From Actinophytocola algeriensis (lineage in GTDB: Bacteria > Actinomycetota > Actinomycetes > Mycobacteriales > Pseudonocardiaceae), in contig NZ_JACHJQ010000005.1 in NCBI RefSeq assembly GCF_014203735.1, forward strand, positions 780,869 through 844,868: a stretch of DNA of 64,000 bases. Reading direction: 5' to 3'. This document shows positions 8,750 through 17,265 of this stretch, piece after piece. The notes under the pieces were generated by a model, which ran no database searches, was not told the origin of the DNA, and was given only the letters and a program-made list of their open reading frames with translations. Within the stretch, counting starts at the first letter, position 1. Each line of letters begins with the position of its first letter. Made by a program: the position numbers and the translations under genes.

Positions 8750-9766
8750 TCAGACCAGTGCCCCCAACCGCTGTTCCGCCAACGCGAGTGCCTCCGCCAG
8801 CGGGGTGCTGCCGTTCGCAGCGGCGTTGGTGAGCAACGTGGTCACCGTGTCTCCGATGGCCGCCACCCTCGCCATGGCGGCGTCGCGGTCGAGGCCCTCC
8901 GCCTCGCGGGTGAGCGTGTAGATCACCCCACCCGCGCTCGCCACGAAGTCCGGTACCCACGTGACACCCTCGGCCGCCAGGGCAGTGGCCACCTCGTCGT
9001 GCACCAGCTGGTTGTTCGCCGGGCCGACCACCAGCGGCGCGCGCACCGACGCGTCGACGACCCCGCCGATGGCCGACGGCACCAGCACGTCCGCTTCCAT
9101 CGCGTACGCCGACGCCACCGGCACCCGCTCGTACCCGGCGCACCGCGACGCGTCCACGTCCGCCACCGCCACCGAGGCGCCATCGTCTGCCAGCGCTCTG
9201 GCCAGCAGCGACCCCACCGAACCCATGCCGACCACCACGACCCGCCGCCCGGCGACCGACGGCGACCCGAACACCGCCTCGGCGCCCGCCCGCAGCGCGG
9301 CCAGCACTCCCGACGCGGTCGGGCCGCTCGACGAGCCGGTCCCGCCCGCCGACTCCGGCAGGCAGAACACGTGGTCGGTGAACCGCCGCAGGTACGCCAT
9401 GTCCGACGGGCTCGTGCCGATGTCCGGCCCCGCGAGGTACGAGCCGTCGAACGTCACGATCAGCTCACCGAGGTCCGCGAGCGCGTCCGCGCGCAGCGAC
9501 GCCGTCAGCGGCACCGACGACGGCACCGAGATCACGCTCTTCCCGCCCCCGAACGGCACCCCCGCCACCGCGTTCTTGTACGTCATCCCCTTCGCCAGGC
9601 GCAGCGCGTCGAGCTGCCCGTCCTGCCACGACGGGTACTGCTTCAGCCGGATCCCGCCCGCCGCGGGCCCGAGCGTCCTGGAGTGCACCGCGACCGTGAC
9701 CGGCACCCCCGAACGCCGCCCGAGCCGGGTCACGAGCTCCGCGTGCTCCCATGACGATTCGACCAT
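8750..9766 (-). CDS. Glu/Leu/Phe/Val dehydrogenase (likely valine/leucine dehydrogenase)
   Basis: An NAD-dependent amino-acid dehydrogenase of 338 residues, which deaminates branched-chain amino acids to 2-oxo acids. The dimerisation domain carries the catalytic Lys in PFGGGKSVI near residue 75 and the PDIGTSPSDM motif (catalytic Asp) near 115. The Rossmann domain starts at RVVVVGMGSVG near 175. ATG at 9764-9766 is chosen because AGGAGG sits 6 nt upstream; the longer open frame has no site. The size and the GGIRLKQYPS opening match actinobacterial valine/leucine dehydrogenases. Divergent transcription from an Lrp/AsnC gene 112 bp away suggests control by that regulator, as is common for amino-acid catabolic genes. 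Confidence 0.88.
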   Translation of the reverse strand: MVESSWEHAELVTRLGRRSGVPVTVAVHSRTLGPAAGGIRLKQYPSWQDGQLDALRLAKGMTYKNAVAGVPFGGGKSVISVPSSVPLTASLRADALADLGELIVTFDGSYLAGPDIGTSPSDMAYLRRFTDHVFCLPESAGGTGSSSGPTASGVLAALRAGAEAVFGSPSVAGRRVVVVGMGSVGSLLARALADDGASVAVADVDASRCAGYERVPVASAYAMEADVLVPSAIGGVVDASVRAPLVVGPANNQLVHDEVATALAAEGVTWVPDFVASAGGVIYTLTREAEGLDRDAAMARVAAIGDTVTTLLTNAAANGSTPLAEALALAEQRLGALV

Positions 9767-9878
9767 CACGTCCTCCTGTCGAACAAACACGCAACCGACA
9801 TGGAGAACGTTAGGCAGAACGAGAAGCGGGCGGCGAAACCACCGAACATGATTCGGCGCGACAGGGCAAAATGGGCAC

Positions 9879-10334
9879 ATGGACGAAGTGGATTCGGCGA
9901 TCATCCGGGAGCTACAGGAAGACGCGCGGCAGCCCAACCAGGACATCGCCCGCAAGGTCGGGATCGCGCCGTCGACCTGCCTGGAACGCACCCGGCTGCT
10001 GCGCAGGCGCGGCGTGATCCGCGGCTACCACGCGGACATCGACCTCAAGGCGCTCAACCGGGGCGTCCAGGCACTGGTCGCGGCACAGGTCCGGCCGCTG
10101 TCGCGGCGGGTGATCGAGTCCTTCCAGAACTCGGTCGCCGCGCTGCCGGAGGTGCTCGCGGTGTTCACCCTGGCCGGCAGCGACGACTTCATCATCCACG
10201 TGACCGCGCAGGACATCGACCACCTGCACGCGTTCCTGGTCGACCGGCTCACCAGCCGCCGCGAAATCGTCGGCTTCCGCACGTCGATCGTCTACCGGCA
10301 CCAGGTGAACACGGTGCTGTCGAAACTAGAGTGA
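9879..10334 (+). CDS. Lrp/AsnC family transcriptional regulator
   Basis: A 151-residue regulator. Residues 1-60 form the winged helix-turn-helix (MDEVDSAIIRELQEDARQ; IARKVGIAPSTCLERTRLLRRRGVIRGYHA), and residues 65-150 form the RAM ligand-binding domain (VAAQVRP; LAGSDDFIIHV; SIVYRHQVNTVL). It is divergent from the branched-chain amino-acid dehydrogenase gene, its likely target, with amino acids as probable effectors (inference from family). Its stop overlaps the convergent SDR gene by 9 bp. The 112-bp intergenic space between this gene and the dehydrogenase must hold both promoters. Confidence 0.9.
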   Translation: MDEVDSAIIRELQEDARQPNQDIARKVGIAPSTCLERTRLLRRRGVIRGYHADIDLKALNRGVQALVAAQVRPLSRRVIESFQNSVAALPEVLAVFTLAGSDDFIIHVTAQDIDHLHAFLVDRLTSRREIVGFRTSIVYRHQVNTVLSKLE

Positions 10335-11090
10335 CCCGGTCGCGAGCATCCCGCCGTCCACCCGCACGGTCTCGCCGGTGATCCACGAGGCCTGGTCGGA
10401 CGCGAGGAACGCCACCAGCTGCGCCACGTCGGCCGGGTCGCCGAGCCGCCGCATCGGGTACCGCGCGGCCGCCGCCTCCTCGTCCGCGCTGTACAGGGCC
10501 TCGGCGAACTTCGTCTTCACCACGGCCGGGGCCACGGCGTTGACCCGCACGCCCGGCCCGAGCTGCCAGGCCAGCTCCTCGGTCAGCCGGATCAGCGCCG
10601 CCTTGCTCGCGCCGTAGGCGGCGATGACCCCGGACGACCGCAGCCCGGCGACCGACGCGATGTTCACGATCGACCCGCCGTGCTCGGCCATCCACGCCTT
10701 GAGCGCCAGCTGCACGTAGCCCAGCGCGCCGACCACGTTCACGTCGAACAGCTTGCGCACCGCGCCGAGGTCGGCGTCGGCGAGCGGGCCGTACGTCGGG
10801 TTGATGCCGGTGTTGTTGATCAGCACGTCGAGCGAGCCGAACTCCTCGACCGTGCGGCGCACGACCTCGGCCCGGTCGTCGTCGTTGCCGGTGTTGGCCG
10901 GTACGGCCAGCACCCGCGCGCCCGGCACGAGCCCGCGCAGCTCGTCGGCCGCGGCCGCGATCTGGTCGGGTTTGCGCGAGGAGATCGTGACGGCGGCGCC
11001 ACCACGGGCGAGCTCGGCGGCGATGGCGTGCCCGATGCCGCGGCTGGCCCCCGTGACCAGCGCGACCTTTCCCTCGAAGTCCGGTGTCAT
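10326..11090 (-). CDS. SDR family oxidoreductase (FabG-like)
   Basis: A classical short-chain dehydrogenase of 254 residues. It shows the NADP(H) motif TGASRGIG at residues 14-21, NNTG near 92, the catalytic Ser in NIASVAG near 145, YGASK (Tyr and Lys) near 158-162 and the C-terminal GETVRVDGG. These are the features of 3-oxoacyl-ACP/CoA reductases and related SDRs; the substrate cannot be told. A perfect TetR-type palindrome lies 14-29 bp upstream of the ATG, so expression is probably controlled by an acyl-CoA-responsive TetR protein encoded elsewhere (inference). Confidence 0.9.
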   Translation of the reverse strand: MTPDFEGKVALVTGASRGIGHAIAAELARGGAAVTISSRKPDQIAAAADELRGLVPGARVLAVPANTGNDDDRAEVVRRTVEEFGSLDVLINNTGINPTYGPLADADLGAVRKLFDVNVVGALGYVQLALKAWMAEHGGSIVNIASVAGLRSSGVIAAYGASKAALIRLTEELAWQLGPGVRVNAVAPAVVKTKFAEALYSADEEAAAARYPMRRLGDPADVAQLVAFLASDQASWITGETVRVDGGMLATGSL

Positions 11091-11103
11091 GGCCCGACCT
11101 TAG

Positions 11104-11119
11104 CTAAGCGAGCGCTTAG
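11104..11119. promoter_or_regulatory. Perfect 16-bp operator-like palindrome
   Basis: CTAAGCG-AG-CGCTTAG is a 7-bp perfect inverted repeat with a 2-bp centre. This form and spacing are typical of TetR-family operators in actinobacterial fatty-acid and acyl-CoA genes. It is 13 bp upstream of the SDR start codon at 11090, where a repressor would block transcription. Confidence 0.6.
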
Positions 11120-11168
11120 TGCGCGAGAGTCGCACCGCCAGGTGCGTCCGATCTGACACGATCTGCCG

Positions 11169-11501
11169 GTGGACGAGCCGATGGAGTTGGAGCTGGGGTC
11201 CCTGCTGTTGCGGTGTGACCGGGGGATGTTCGAGTTGCTCACACACCCGCGCCCGGCACCCGTCATGCGGTGCCCGGTCCGCTGACTCGCCGTCGCCGTC
11301 GCGTTCGACGGGCGGGGGCGCGGCAGGCCGCGGTTCGGCACGGTCCGGTCCACCGACGCGCCGCTCTACGGTCGCGACGCGGGCGCCCTCGCCAACAGGT
11401 ACATCCCGGCGCGGCGCATCACCCAGGACCAGGAACCCCACCTGCTGGCGTTCCTGTCGGCGATCGCGGAGCGTTACGGGCGTCGGCTGACGGCCGGTTG
11501 A
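11169..11501 (+). pseudogene. Hypothetical protein gene interrupted by in-frame TGA
   Basis: GTG at 11169 opens a frame that reads 38 codons, meets TGA at 11283-11285, and then continues in the same frame for 72 more codons to TGA at 11499-11501. Both halves have protein-like composition: the first has MELELGSLLLRCDRGMFELLTHP, and the second LAVAVAFDGRGRGRP, NRYIPARRITQDQEPHLLAFLSAIAERYG. The second half has no ATG, GTG or TTG near its start, so it cannot readily be made on its own. I read this as one roughly 110-residue gene with a nonsense mutation. Family not recognised. It lies directly upstream of the ABC-F leader. A sequencing error is the main alternative. Confidence 0.5.
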
Positions 11502-11534
11502 GAGCGCGGTCGAAAAGCTGTTGGCGACGGCACG

Positions 11535-11646
11535 TATAGTCGAGGTCGTGGTGATCCGTACGGCCTAGGAGGCGGGCGGGCCCGCTGGTCACGATCAGCG
11601 GGCGGATGAGACCTGCCCATGACCAACTTCCCGGAGCTTCCGAAAC
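11535..11646 (+). promoter_or_regulatory. Promoter and attenuator-like leader of the ABC-F gene
   Basis: A -10-like TATAGT at 11535-11540 is followed by GTG GTG ATC CGT ACG GCC TAG (11548-11568), a possible six-codon leader peptide that would be almost leaderless. Next come an 8-bp hairpin (GCCCGCTG at 11580-11587 with its complement at 11596-11603) and a 14-codon open frame (ATG 11606 to TGA 11648-11650) whose stop overlaps the ABC-F ATG as ATGA. ABC-F resistance genes are often controlled by ribosome-dependent attenuation in such leaders. No clear -35 box was found. Confidence 0.4.
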
Positions 11647-13281
11647 ATGATCACCGCGACTGACCTCGAACTGCGTGCCGGTACCCGCATCCTGCTCTCC
11701 GACGCCACGCTGCGCGTCCAGGCGGGCGACCGCATCGGCCTCGTCGGCCGCAACGGCGCGGGCAAGACCACCTCCCTCCGCGTCCTCGCCGGTGAGGGTG
11801 AGCCCTACGCGGGCGACCTCCGCCGTTCCGGCGAGATCGGCTACCTGCCGCAGGACCCGCGCGAGGGCAACCTCTCCGTCACCGCCAAGGACCGCGTGCT
11901 GTCCGCGCGCGGCCTGGACGAGCTGCTGCGCGAGATGGAGAAGGCGCAGTCGGCCATGTCCGAGCACGCCGACGACAACAGCCGGGACAAGGCGGTCCGC
12001 CGCTACGGCCGCCTCGAGGAGCGCTTCGCCGCGCTCGGCGGCTACGCGGCGGAGAGCGAGGCCGCGCGGATCTGCGCGAACCTCGGCCTCGCCGACCGTG
12101 TGCTCGCCCAGGAGGTCGGCACGCTCTCCGGCGGCCAGCGCCGCCGCGTGGAGCTGGCGCGCATCCTGTTCGCCGCCTCCGAATCGGGTTCGGGGGGCGC
12201 GGGCGGTTCAGCCACCACCCTGCTGCTGGACGAGCCAACCAACCACCTCGACGCCGACTCGATCAACTGGCTGCGCGGCTTCCTCAAAGGCCACAACGGC
12301 GGGCTCGTGGTGATCAGCCACGACGTCGACCTGCTCGCCGACGTGGTCAACAAGGTGTGGTTCCTCGACGCCACCCGCGGCGAGGTCGACACGTACAACA
12401 TGACCTGGCAGCGCTACCTGGACGCCCGCGCGGCCGACGAGAAGCGCCGCCGCCGCGAGCGCGTCAACGCCGAGAAGAAGGCGGGCGCGCTGCAGGCGCA
12501 GGCCGACAAGATGCGTGCGAAGGCCACCAAGGCCGTCGCCGCGCAGAACATGATGAAGCGGGCCGAGCGGCTGCTGTCCGGCCTCGACGAGGTCCGGCAC
12601 GCCGACAAGGTCGCGCGGATCCGCTTCCCCGAACCGGCGCCCTGCGGCAAGACCCCGCTCCAGGCGGAAGGTCTGTCGAAGTCCTACGGCTCGCTCGAGA
12701 TCTTCTCCGGCGTCGACCTCGCCATCGACCGCGGCTCACGCGTGGTCGTGCTCGGCCTCAACGGCGCGGGCAAGACCACCCTGCTGCGGCTGCTCGGCGG
12801 CCGTGAGTCCGCCGACTCCGGCGAGGTCGTGCCTGGTCATGGCCTGCGGATCGGCTACTACGCCCAGGAGCACGAGACGCTCGACCACGACGCGTCGGTG
12901 TGGGAGAACGTGCGGCACGCCGCGCCGGACACCCCCGCCCAGCAGCTCCGGTCGCTGCTCGGCACGTTCCTGTTCACCGGCGAGCAGCTCGACCAGCCGG
13001 CGGGCACGCTGTCCGGTGGCGAGAAGACGAGGCTCGCGCTGGCGGGTCTGGTGTCCAGCGCCGCCAACGTGCTGCTGCTCGACGAGCCGACGAACAACCT
13101 CGACCCGGCGTCCCGCGAACGCGTCCTGGATGCCTTGCGGGGATATACCGGTGCGGTCGTGCTCGTCACACACGACCCCGGTGCGGTCGAGGCGCTGGAA
13201 CCGGAACGGGTGATCCTGCTGCCCGACGGGACCGAAGATCACTGGTCAGCGGACTACCTCGAGCTTGTGCAGCTGGCCTGA
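11647..13281 (+). CDS. ABC-F family ATP-binding protein
   Basis: A 544-residue soluble protein with two ABC ATPase domains and no membrane segment, so it acts on ribosomes rather than in transport. The first domain has Walker A GRNGAGKTT (about residue 38), signature LSGGQRRRVELA and Walker B LLLDEPTNHLD. The second has GLNGAGKTT (about 373), LSGGEKTRLALA and LLLDEPTNNLD. The interdomain linker is Lys/Arg-rich with heptad-like helices (KKAGALQAQADKMRAKATKAV), as in ABC-F proteins that enter the ribosomal E site. It may be a translation factor or an antibiotic-protection protein; the leader favours inducible control. A conserved small HTH gene follows 140 bp downstream. Confidence 0.92.
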   Translation: MITATDLELRAGTRILLSDATLRVQAGDRIGLVGRNGAGKTTSLRVLAGEGEPYAGDLRRSGEIGYLPQDPREGNLSVTAKDRVLSARGLDELLREMEKAQSAMSEHADDNSRDKAVRRYGRLEERFAALGGYAAESEAARICANLGLADRVLAQEVGTLSGGQRRRVELARILFAASESGSGGAGGSATTLLLDEPTNHLDADSINWLRGFLKGHNGGLVVISHDVDLLADVVNKVWFLDATRGEVDTYNMTWQRYLDARAADEKRRRRERVNAEKKAGALQAQADKMRAKATKAVAAQNMMKRAERLLSGLDEVRHADKVARIRFPEPAPCGKTPLQAEGLSKSYGSLEIFSGVDLAIDRGSRVVVLGLNGAGKTTLLRLLGGRESADSGEVVPGHGLRIGYYAQEHETLDHDASVWENVRHAAPDTPAQQLRSLLGTFLFTGEQLDQPAGTLSGGEKTRLALAGLVSSAANVLLLDEPTNNLDPASRERVLDALRGYTGAVVLVTHDPGAVEALEPERVILLPDGTEDHWSADYLELVQLA

Positions 13282-13421
13282 CCATTGCGCCATCCCGGTG
13301 AGGCGTGACCGATTTCATAGGTATTTTCGATCTCGCCTGGCATTCCGCGCGCTCGTGTTCGATCATTGCCACGGCAGGTGTTCCACTAAACCTCCGTGAC
13401 ACGCTACGGAAGGCGGACGAC

Positions 13422-13631
13422 GTGGCTGATTTGAAGAAGGGCGCGCGGATCACCGGCAGTACGCGCGACAAACTGGCGGCCGATCTCAAGAAGAAGTACG
13501 AGAAGGGTGCCAGCATTCGTGCCCTCGCCGAGTCGACGGGGCGGTCGTACGGTTTCGTGCACCGCGTCCTGTCGGAATCCGGGGTGACGTTGCGCGGCCG
13601 AGGCGGCGCAACGCGAACGAAGAAGAAGTAA
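13422..13631 (+). CDS. Small helix-turn-helix protein, 69 aa
   Basis: GTG at 13422 follows GGAAGGCGGA; the frame is open upstream but without a site. The 69-residue protein is very basic at both ends (VADLKKGARITG; RGRGGATRTKKK) and has a central helix-turn-helix, GASIRALAESTGRSYGFVHRVLSESGVTLRGRGG, like resolvase-type or DUF-HTH small DNA-binding proteins conserved in actinobacteria. It lies downstream of the ABC-F gene in the same direction, an arrangement I have often seen in actinomycetes. A nucleoid-associated or regulatory function is plausible. Confidence 0.85.
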   Translation: MADLKKGARITGSTRDKLAADLKKKYEKGASIRALAESTGRSYGFVHRVLSESGVTLRGRGGATRTKKK

Positions 13632-13639
13632 CTGGGTTC

Positions 13640-14926
13640 TCACGCTTGGATGCCGCGGGTGTCGGGGCTCGCGATCGAACCATCGGTCGGACCCGCGGGC
13701 GTCCTGGTCCTCTCCTCCCGCGAGGCGGCGGAGAAACCGGCCATCGCACCGAGCATCGCCAGGGGGTACACGAGGTAGCCCCAGCGCGTGGCAGGCGCGA
13801 GGATGATCGCCGTCCCCAGGCCCACCGCGGTACGCAGCATGACTTCCGCGGGGTCGCGGGGCGGGCGGATCACCAGCCAGGCCGCGATCGCACACGCCGC
13901 CACCCCGAGCAGTGCGAGCGACGCCGCGTGCCCGACGGGGCCGAGTTGGGCGATCAGGTGTCCTGGCAGCGGACTCGCCGCGGGTGAGCTTGCCTCGCCG
14001 AGACCGGCCGGGTAGAGGACCACGTGCTCGACGAACGACTGGGGGTCGACCGACAGCACCGGGATCACCAGCACCGCGCTCGTGGTGATCACTGTACCAA
14101 AGAAGATCAACAACGCTCGCCTGCCGAGGGCGGCGAAGATCGCCACGGCTACCACGGCGAGCGCGGGCAGGGCCGTGAGTTTCATGTTGATGACCACGGC
14201 CAGGACCACGCCTGCCCAGACCGGGTTGGCGCGGAACGCGAGTGCCGCGCCGAGCACGATCAGGGCGATCACCGGGATGTCGTCGCCCGCGACCACGATC
14301 GTCAGCAGCGTGAGCGGGCTGACGGCGGCGAGCTGCGCCGCCAGTACGGGGACGCGGGGCCACCCCATGACCTTCAGCGCCAGCACGATGGCGAGGACGG
14401 TGACGACCGCGAACGCGATCCGCGCGTCGGTGAGCGCGCCGTCGCCGAACAGCGCCCTGGGGAGCCCGAACAGGGTCATCGACGGGCCGTAGGGCGTGTA
14501 GTCGTCGGGGTGCGGCGGCCTGCCGAGTAGCCCGAGGTCGGGGTAGGGCGTGCCGCTCTCCAGCAGCAGGCTCGCGGACCGCTCGACGACCCACACCTCG
14601 GGCTGCGACGGGAACGACCACGGCCAGTTGCCCCACACGAAGCCGGGGTCGCGGCGGAACACCAGCACGAGCAGCGGCACGACCCCGGCCAGCAGGGCCG
14701 CGACGGCGACCGGTGTCCAGCGTGACCACAGCCAGGTGGTCCGTGCCCTGGTCACGAGCTGGACGGCCGAAATTGTCAGTGCCAGGAGATAGCCTGCCGT
14801 CGCGAAGTTGCCCCACACGCGGTAGCCGTAGAACTCGGAGAACACCGCGTTGCCAGCGGCGAAGAGGAGGCTTACGCCGTAGAAGAGCAGGTCGAGGCGC
14901 AACGTTCGACGACCGGTCCGCTCCAC
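13640..14926 (-). CDS. Polytopic membrane protein, glycosyltransferase 87/DUF2029-like
   Basis: A 428-residue integral membrane protein with about ten hydrophobic helices. The pattern resembles GT-C polyprenyl-phosphate-dependent mannosyltransferases (GT87/DUF2029): a first helix near residues 10-28, a conserved extracytoplasmic loop with TPYPDLGLLGRPPHPDDYTPYGP (residues 125-147), and many later helices such as IAFAVVTVLAIVLALKV and ALPALAVVAVAIFAAL. It would transfer a sugar from a lipid carrier outside the membrane. The C-terminal tail is hydrophilic. The assignment is from topology and the loop only. It converges with the small HTH gene with 8 bp between stops. Confidence 0.6.
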   Translation of the reverse strand: MERTGRRTLRLDLLFYGVSLLFAAGNAVFSEFYGYRVWGNFATAGYLLALTISAVQLVTRARTTWLWSRWTPVAVAALLAGVVPLLVLVFRRDPGFVWGNWPWSFPSQPEVWVVERSASLLLESGTPYPDLGLLGRPPHPDDYTPYGPSMTLFGLPRALFGDGALTDARIAFAVVTVLAIVLALKVMGWPRVPVLAAQLAAVSPLTLLTIVVAGDDIPVIALIVLGAALAFRANPVWAGVVLAVVINMKLTALPALAVVAVAIFAALGRRALLIFFGTVITTSAVLVIPVLSVDPQSFVEHVVLYPAGLGEASSPAASPLPGHLIAQLGPVGHAASLALLGVAACAIAAWLVIRPPRDPAEVMLRTAVGLGTAIILAPATRWGYLVYPLAMLGAMAGFSAASREERTRTPAGPTDGSIASPDTRGIQA

Positions 14927-15044
14927 GCGGGCAGGCTACCGAGCCTTGCCGACCTGTTCGCTCTCCGGGTAACCGGGAAGGCGCCGACCACCGCCGGCGT
15001 TGTCGTCGACGGGACCCCAGCGGGGGCAGAGGAGGGGTGTGCAC

Positions 15045-16913
15045 GTGGAGAACAGCTGGATGCTCATGCGTGGCGCCATGCATGCGAAGGACGCGCCGAA
15101 GGGGCTGAAGAAGGGCACGATCCGCCGCGTCTACGCGTTCGCGGGGCCACACCGGGGCAAGCTGGTGGTGTTCCTGGCGCTGACGATGATCTCGGCGGTG
15201 CTCGCGGTGAGCACGCCGCTCCTGGCGGGCCAGGTCGTGAACGCGATCGTCGGCGGCGGTGCCGTGTCGACGGTGGTGTGGCTCGCGGTCGCGATCGCGG
15301 GGGTGGCGGTCGCCGACGCCGGGCTGGGGCTGGCCGAGCGGTGGCAGTCGTCGCGCATCGGTGAGGGGCTGATCTACGACCTGCGGCGCGCGGTGTTCGG
15401 GCACGTGCAGCGGATGCCGGTCGCGTTCTTCACCCGCACCCGCACCGGTGCGCTGGTGTCGCGGCTCAACAACGACGTGATGGGCGCGCAGCGGGCGTTC
15501 ACCTCGACGCTCGCCGGGCTCGTGACGAACGTGATCCAGCTGGTGCTGTCGGTCGCTGTGATGCTGACACTGTCGTGGCAGGTGACCCTGCTGGCGCTGG
15601 TGCTGCTGCCGATCTTCGTGCTGCCCGCGCGGCGGATGGGGCGGCGGATGGCCGACCTGCAGCGCGAGTCGTCGACGCTGAACGCGTCGATGACCACGCA
15701 GATGACCGAGCGGTTCTCCGCGCCGGGCGCGACGCTCGTGAAGCTGTTCGGGCACCCTCGTGGCGAGCTGGCGGAGTTCTCCGGGCGCGCGGAGCGGGTG
15801 CGGGACATCGGGGTGCGGTCGGCGATGCTGACGCGCTGGTTCATGACGAGCCTGACGCTCGTGTCGGCGCTCGCGCAGGCGCTGGTGTACGGGCTGGGCG
15901 GGTACCTGGCGATCACCGGTGCGCTGGCGCCGGGCACGGTGGTGGCGCTGGCGTTGCTGCTGACCAGGCTGTACACGCCGCTGACCGCGCTCGCGAACGT
16001 GCGCGTGGACGTGATGACCGCGCTGGTGTCGTTCGAGCGGGTGTTCGAGGTGCTCGACCTGAAGCCGATGATCGAGGAGAAGCCGTCCCCGTCGACCGTG
16101 CCCGCCGGTGGCGTGTCGGTCGAGTTCGACGACGTGCGCTTCGCCTACCCGGCGCCGGAGCAGGTGTCGCTGGCGTCGCTGGAAGAGGTGGCGGTGCTCG
16201 ACAAGCGCGGCGGCGAGGAGGTGCTGCACGGCGTCGGGTTCCGTGCGGCACCGGGTGAGATGGTCGCGCTGGTCGGCTCGTCCGGTGCCGGCAAGTCGAC
16301 GATCGCGTCGCTGGTGCCCCGGCTGTACGACGTGTCGTCCGGCGCGGTCCGTCTGTCCGATGTGGACGTGAAGGACCTGTCGTTCGACACGCTGCGCGAC
16401 ACGGTCGGCGTGGTCACCCAGGACGGGCACCTGTTCCACGACACGATCCGCGCGAACCTGTTGTACCCCAAGCCATCCGCGACGGACGACGAGGTGTGGG
16501 CGGCGCTGCGCCGCGCCCGGCTGGAGAACCTGGTGCAGAGCCTGCCGGACGGTCTGGACACGGTGGTGGGGGAGCGCGGCTACCGCCTGTCGGGCGGCGA
16601 GCGCCAACGGCTGACGATCGCGAGACTGCTGCTGGCGGCACCGAAGGTGGTGATCCTCGACGAGGCGACCGCACACCTGGACTCCGAGTCGGAGGTGGCG
16701 GTGCAGGAGGCCCTGGCCGACGCACTGTCCGACCGGACCGCGATCGTCATCGCGCACCGGCTGTCGACGATCCGCGCGGCGAACCAGATCCTCGTCGTGG
16801 AAGCGGGCCGCATCGTCGAACGCGGCGACCACGACACACTGCTGGCGGCCGGTGGGCGGTACGCGGAGCTGTACCGCACCCAGTTCGCGAACCAGCCCGC
16901 GGCGGCGGCCTGA
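15045..16913 (+). CDS. ABC transporter ATP-binding protein/permease (homodimeric exporter type)
   Basis: A fused exporter half-transporter of about 622 residues: six-helix membrane domain (about residues 30-330) followed by an ABC ATPase domain. Walker A is GSSGAGKST, the Q-loop region VVTQDGHLF, signature LSGGERQRLT, Walker B VVILDEATAHLD and H-loop IAHRLST. A charged 15-20-residue insertion (APEQVSLASLEEVAVLDKRGG) precedes the Walker A. GTG 15045 is preferred over TTG 15000 and GTG 15039 because GGAGGGG lies about 9 nt upstream. Substrate unknown; the closest relatives are multidrug/lipid exporters of the MsbA type. It ends 1 bp before the convergent DUF1801 gene. Confidence 0.9.
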   Translation: MENSWMLMRGAMHAKDAPKGLKKGTIRRVYAFAGPHRGKLVVFLALTMISAVLAVSTPLLAGQVVNAIVGGGAVSTVVWLAVAIAGVAVADAGLGLAERWQSSRIGEGLIYDLRRAVFGHVQRMPVAFFTRTRTGALVSRLNNDVMGAQRAFTSTLAGLVTNVIQLVLSVAVMLTLSWQVTLLALVLLPIFVLPARRMGRRMADLQRESSTLNASMTTQMTERFSAPGATLVKLFGHPRGELAEFSGRAERVRDIGVRSAMLTRWFMTSLTLVSALAQALVYGLGGYLAITGALAPGTVVALALLLTRLYTPLTALANVRVDVMTALVSFERVFEVLDLKPMIEEKPSPSTVPAGGVSVEFDDVRFAYPAPEQVSLASLEEVAVLDKRGGEEVLHGVGFRAAPGEMVALVGSSGAGKSTIASLVPRLYDVSSGAVRLSDVDVKDLSFDTLRDTVGVVTQDGHLFHDTIRANLLYPKPSATDDEVWAALRRARLENLVQSLPDGLDTVVGERGYRLSGGERQRLTIARLLLAAPKVVILDEATAHLDSESEVAVQEALADALSDRTAIVIAHRLSTIRAANQILVVEAGRIVERGDHDTLLAAGGRYAELYRTQFANQPAAAA

Positions 16914-16914
16914 C

Positions 16915-17247
16915 CTACATGTCGGTCTGGTGCGCGACCGCGTCCCGCACCAGGCCGGCGACGTCGTCGGGCGCGCCGATTGCCTGCGCGGCGGAGACCT
17001 GACGGGTGTACTTGCCGTCGCCGGCGAGCAGCCCGGCGGGGTCGGCGAGCAGGGAACCCTTGTGGAACACCAGGTGCACAGCCTTGCGCGTGGCCGCGAC
17101 GGCGCACACCCAGTGGTGCCAGTCCCCGTTGGCGGTGAACGTGAGCCGGTTCCACTTGACGTCCTCGTCGAGGTCCGCGACGGCCCGGATCAGCTCGGCC
17201 AGCGGCTCGGCGTCCGGATGGTCGGCGATCCACTCGTCGACGGTCAT
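16915..17247 (-). CDS. DUF1801 domain protein, 110 aa
   Basis: A small soluble protein beginning MTVDEWIADHPDAEPLAELIRAVADLDEDVKW, with the DUF1801 fold pattern (Trp-rich core, FTANGDWHHWVCAVAATRKAVHLVFHKGSLL) and a C-terminal SAAQAIGAPDDVAGLVRDAV. The biochemical function of this family is unknown. ATG 17245-17247 has GGAAGGAG upstream. A repeat element with inverted ends begins 19 bp upstream of the start, so the promoter probably lies inside or before that element. Confidence 0.82.
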   Translation of the reverse strand: MTVDEWIADHPDAEPLAELIRAVADLDEDVKWNRLTFTANGDWHHWVCAVAATRKAVHLVFHKGSLLADPAGLLAGDGKYTRQVSAAQAIGAPDDVAGLVRDAVAHQTDM

Positions 17248-17265
17248 GTCAGCTCCTTCCGGTCG

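Noticed and set aside
13404-16832. A 1142-codon open frame on the minus strand
   Set aside because: It runs antisense through an ABC exporter and other recognisable genes and has no domain pattern, only Arg/His/Pro-rich shadow composition.
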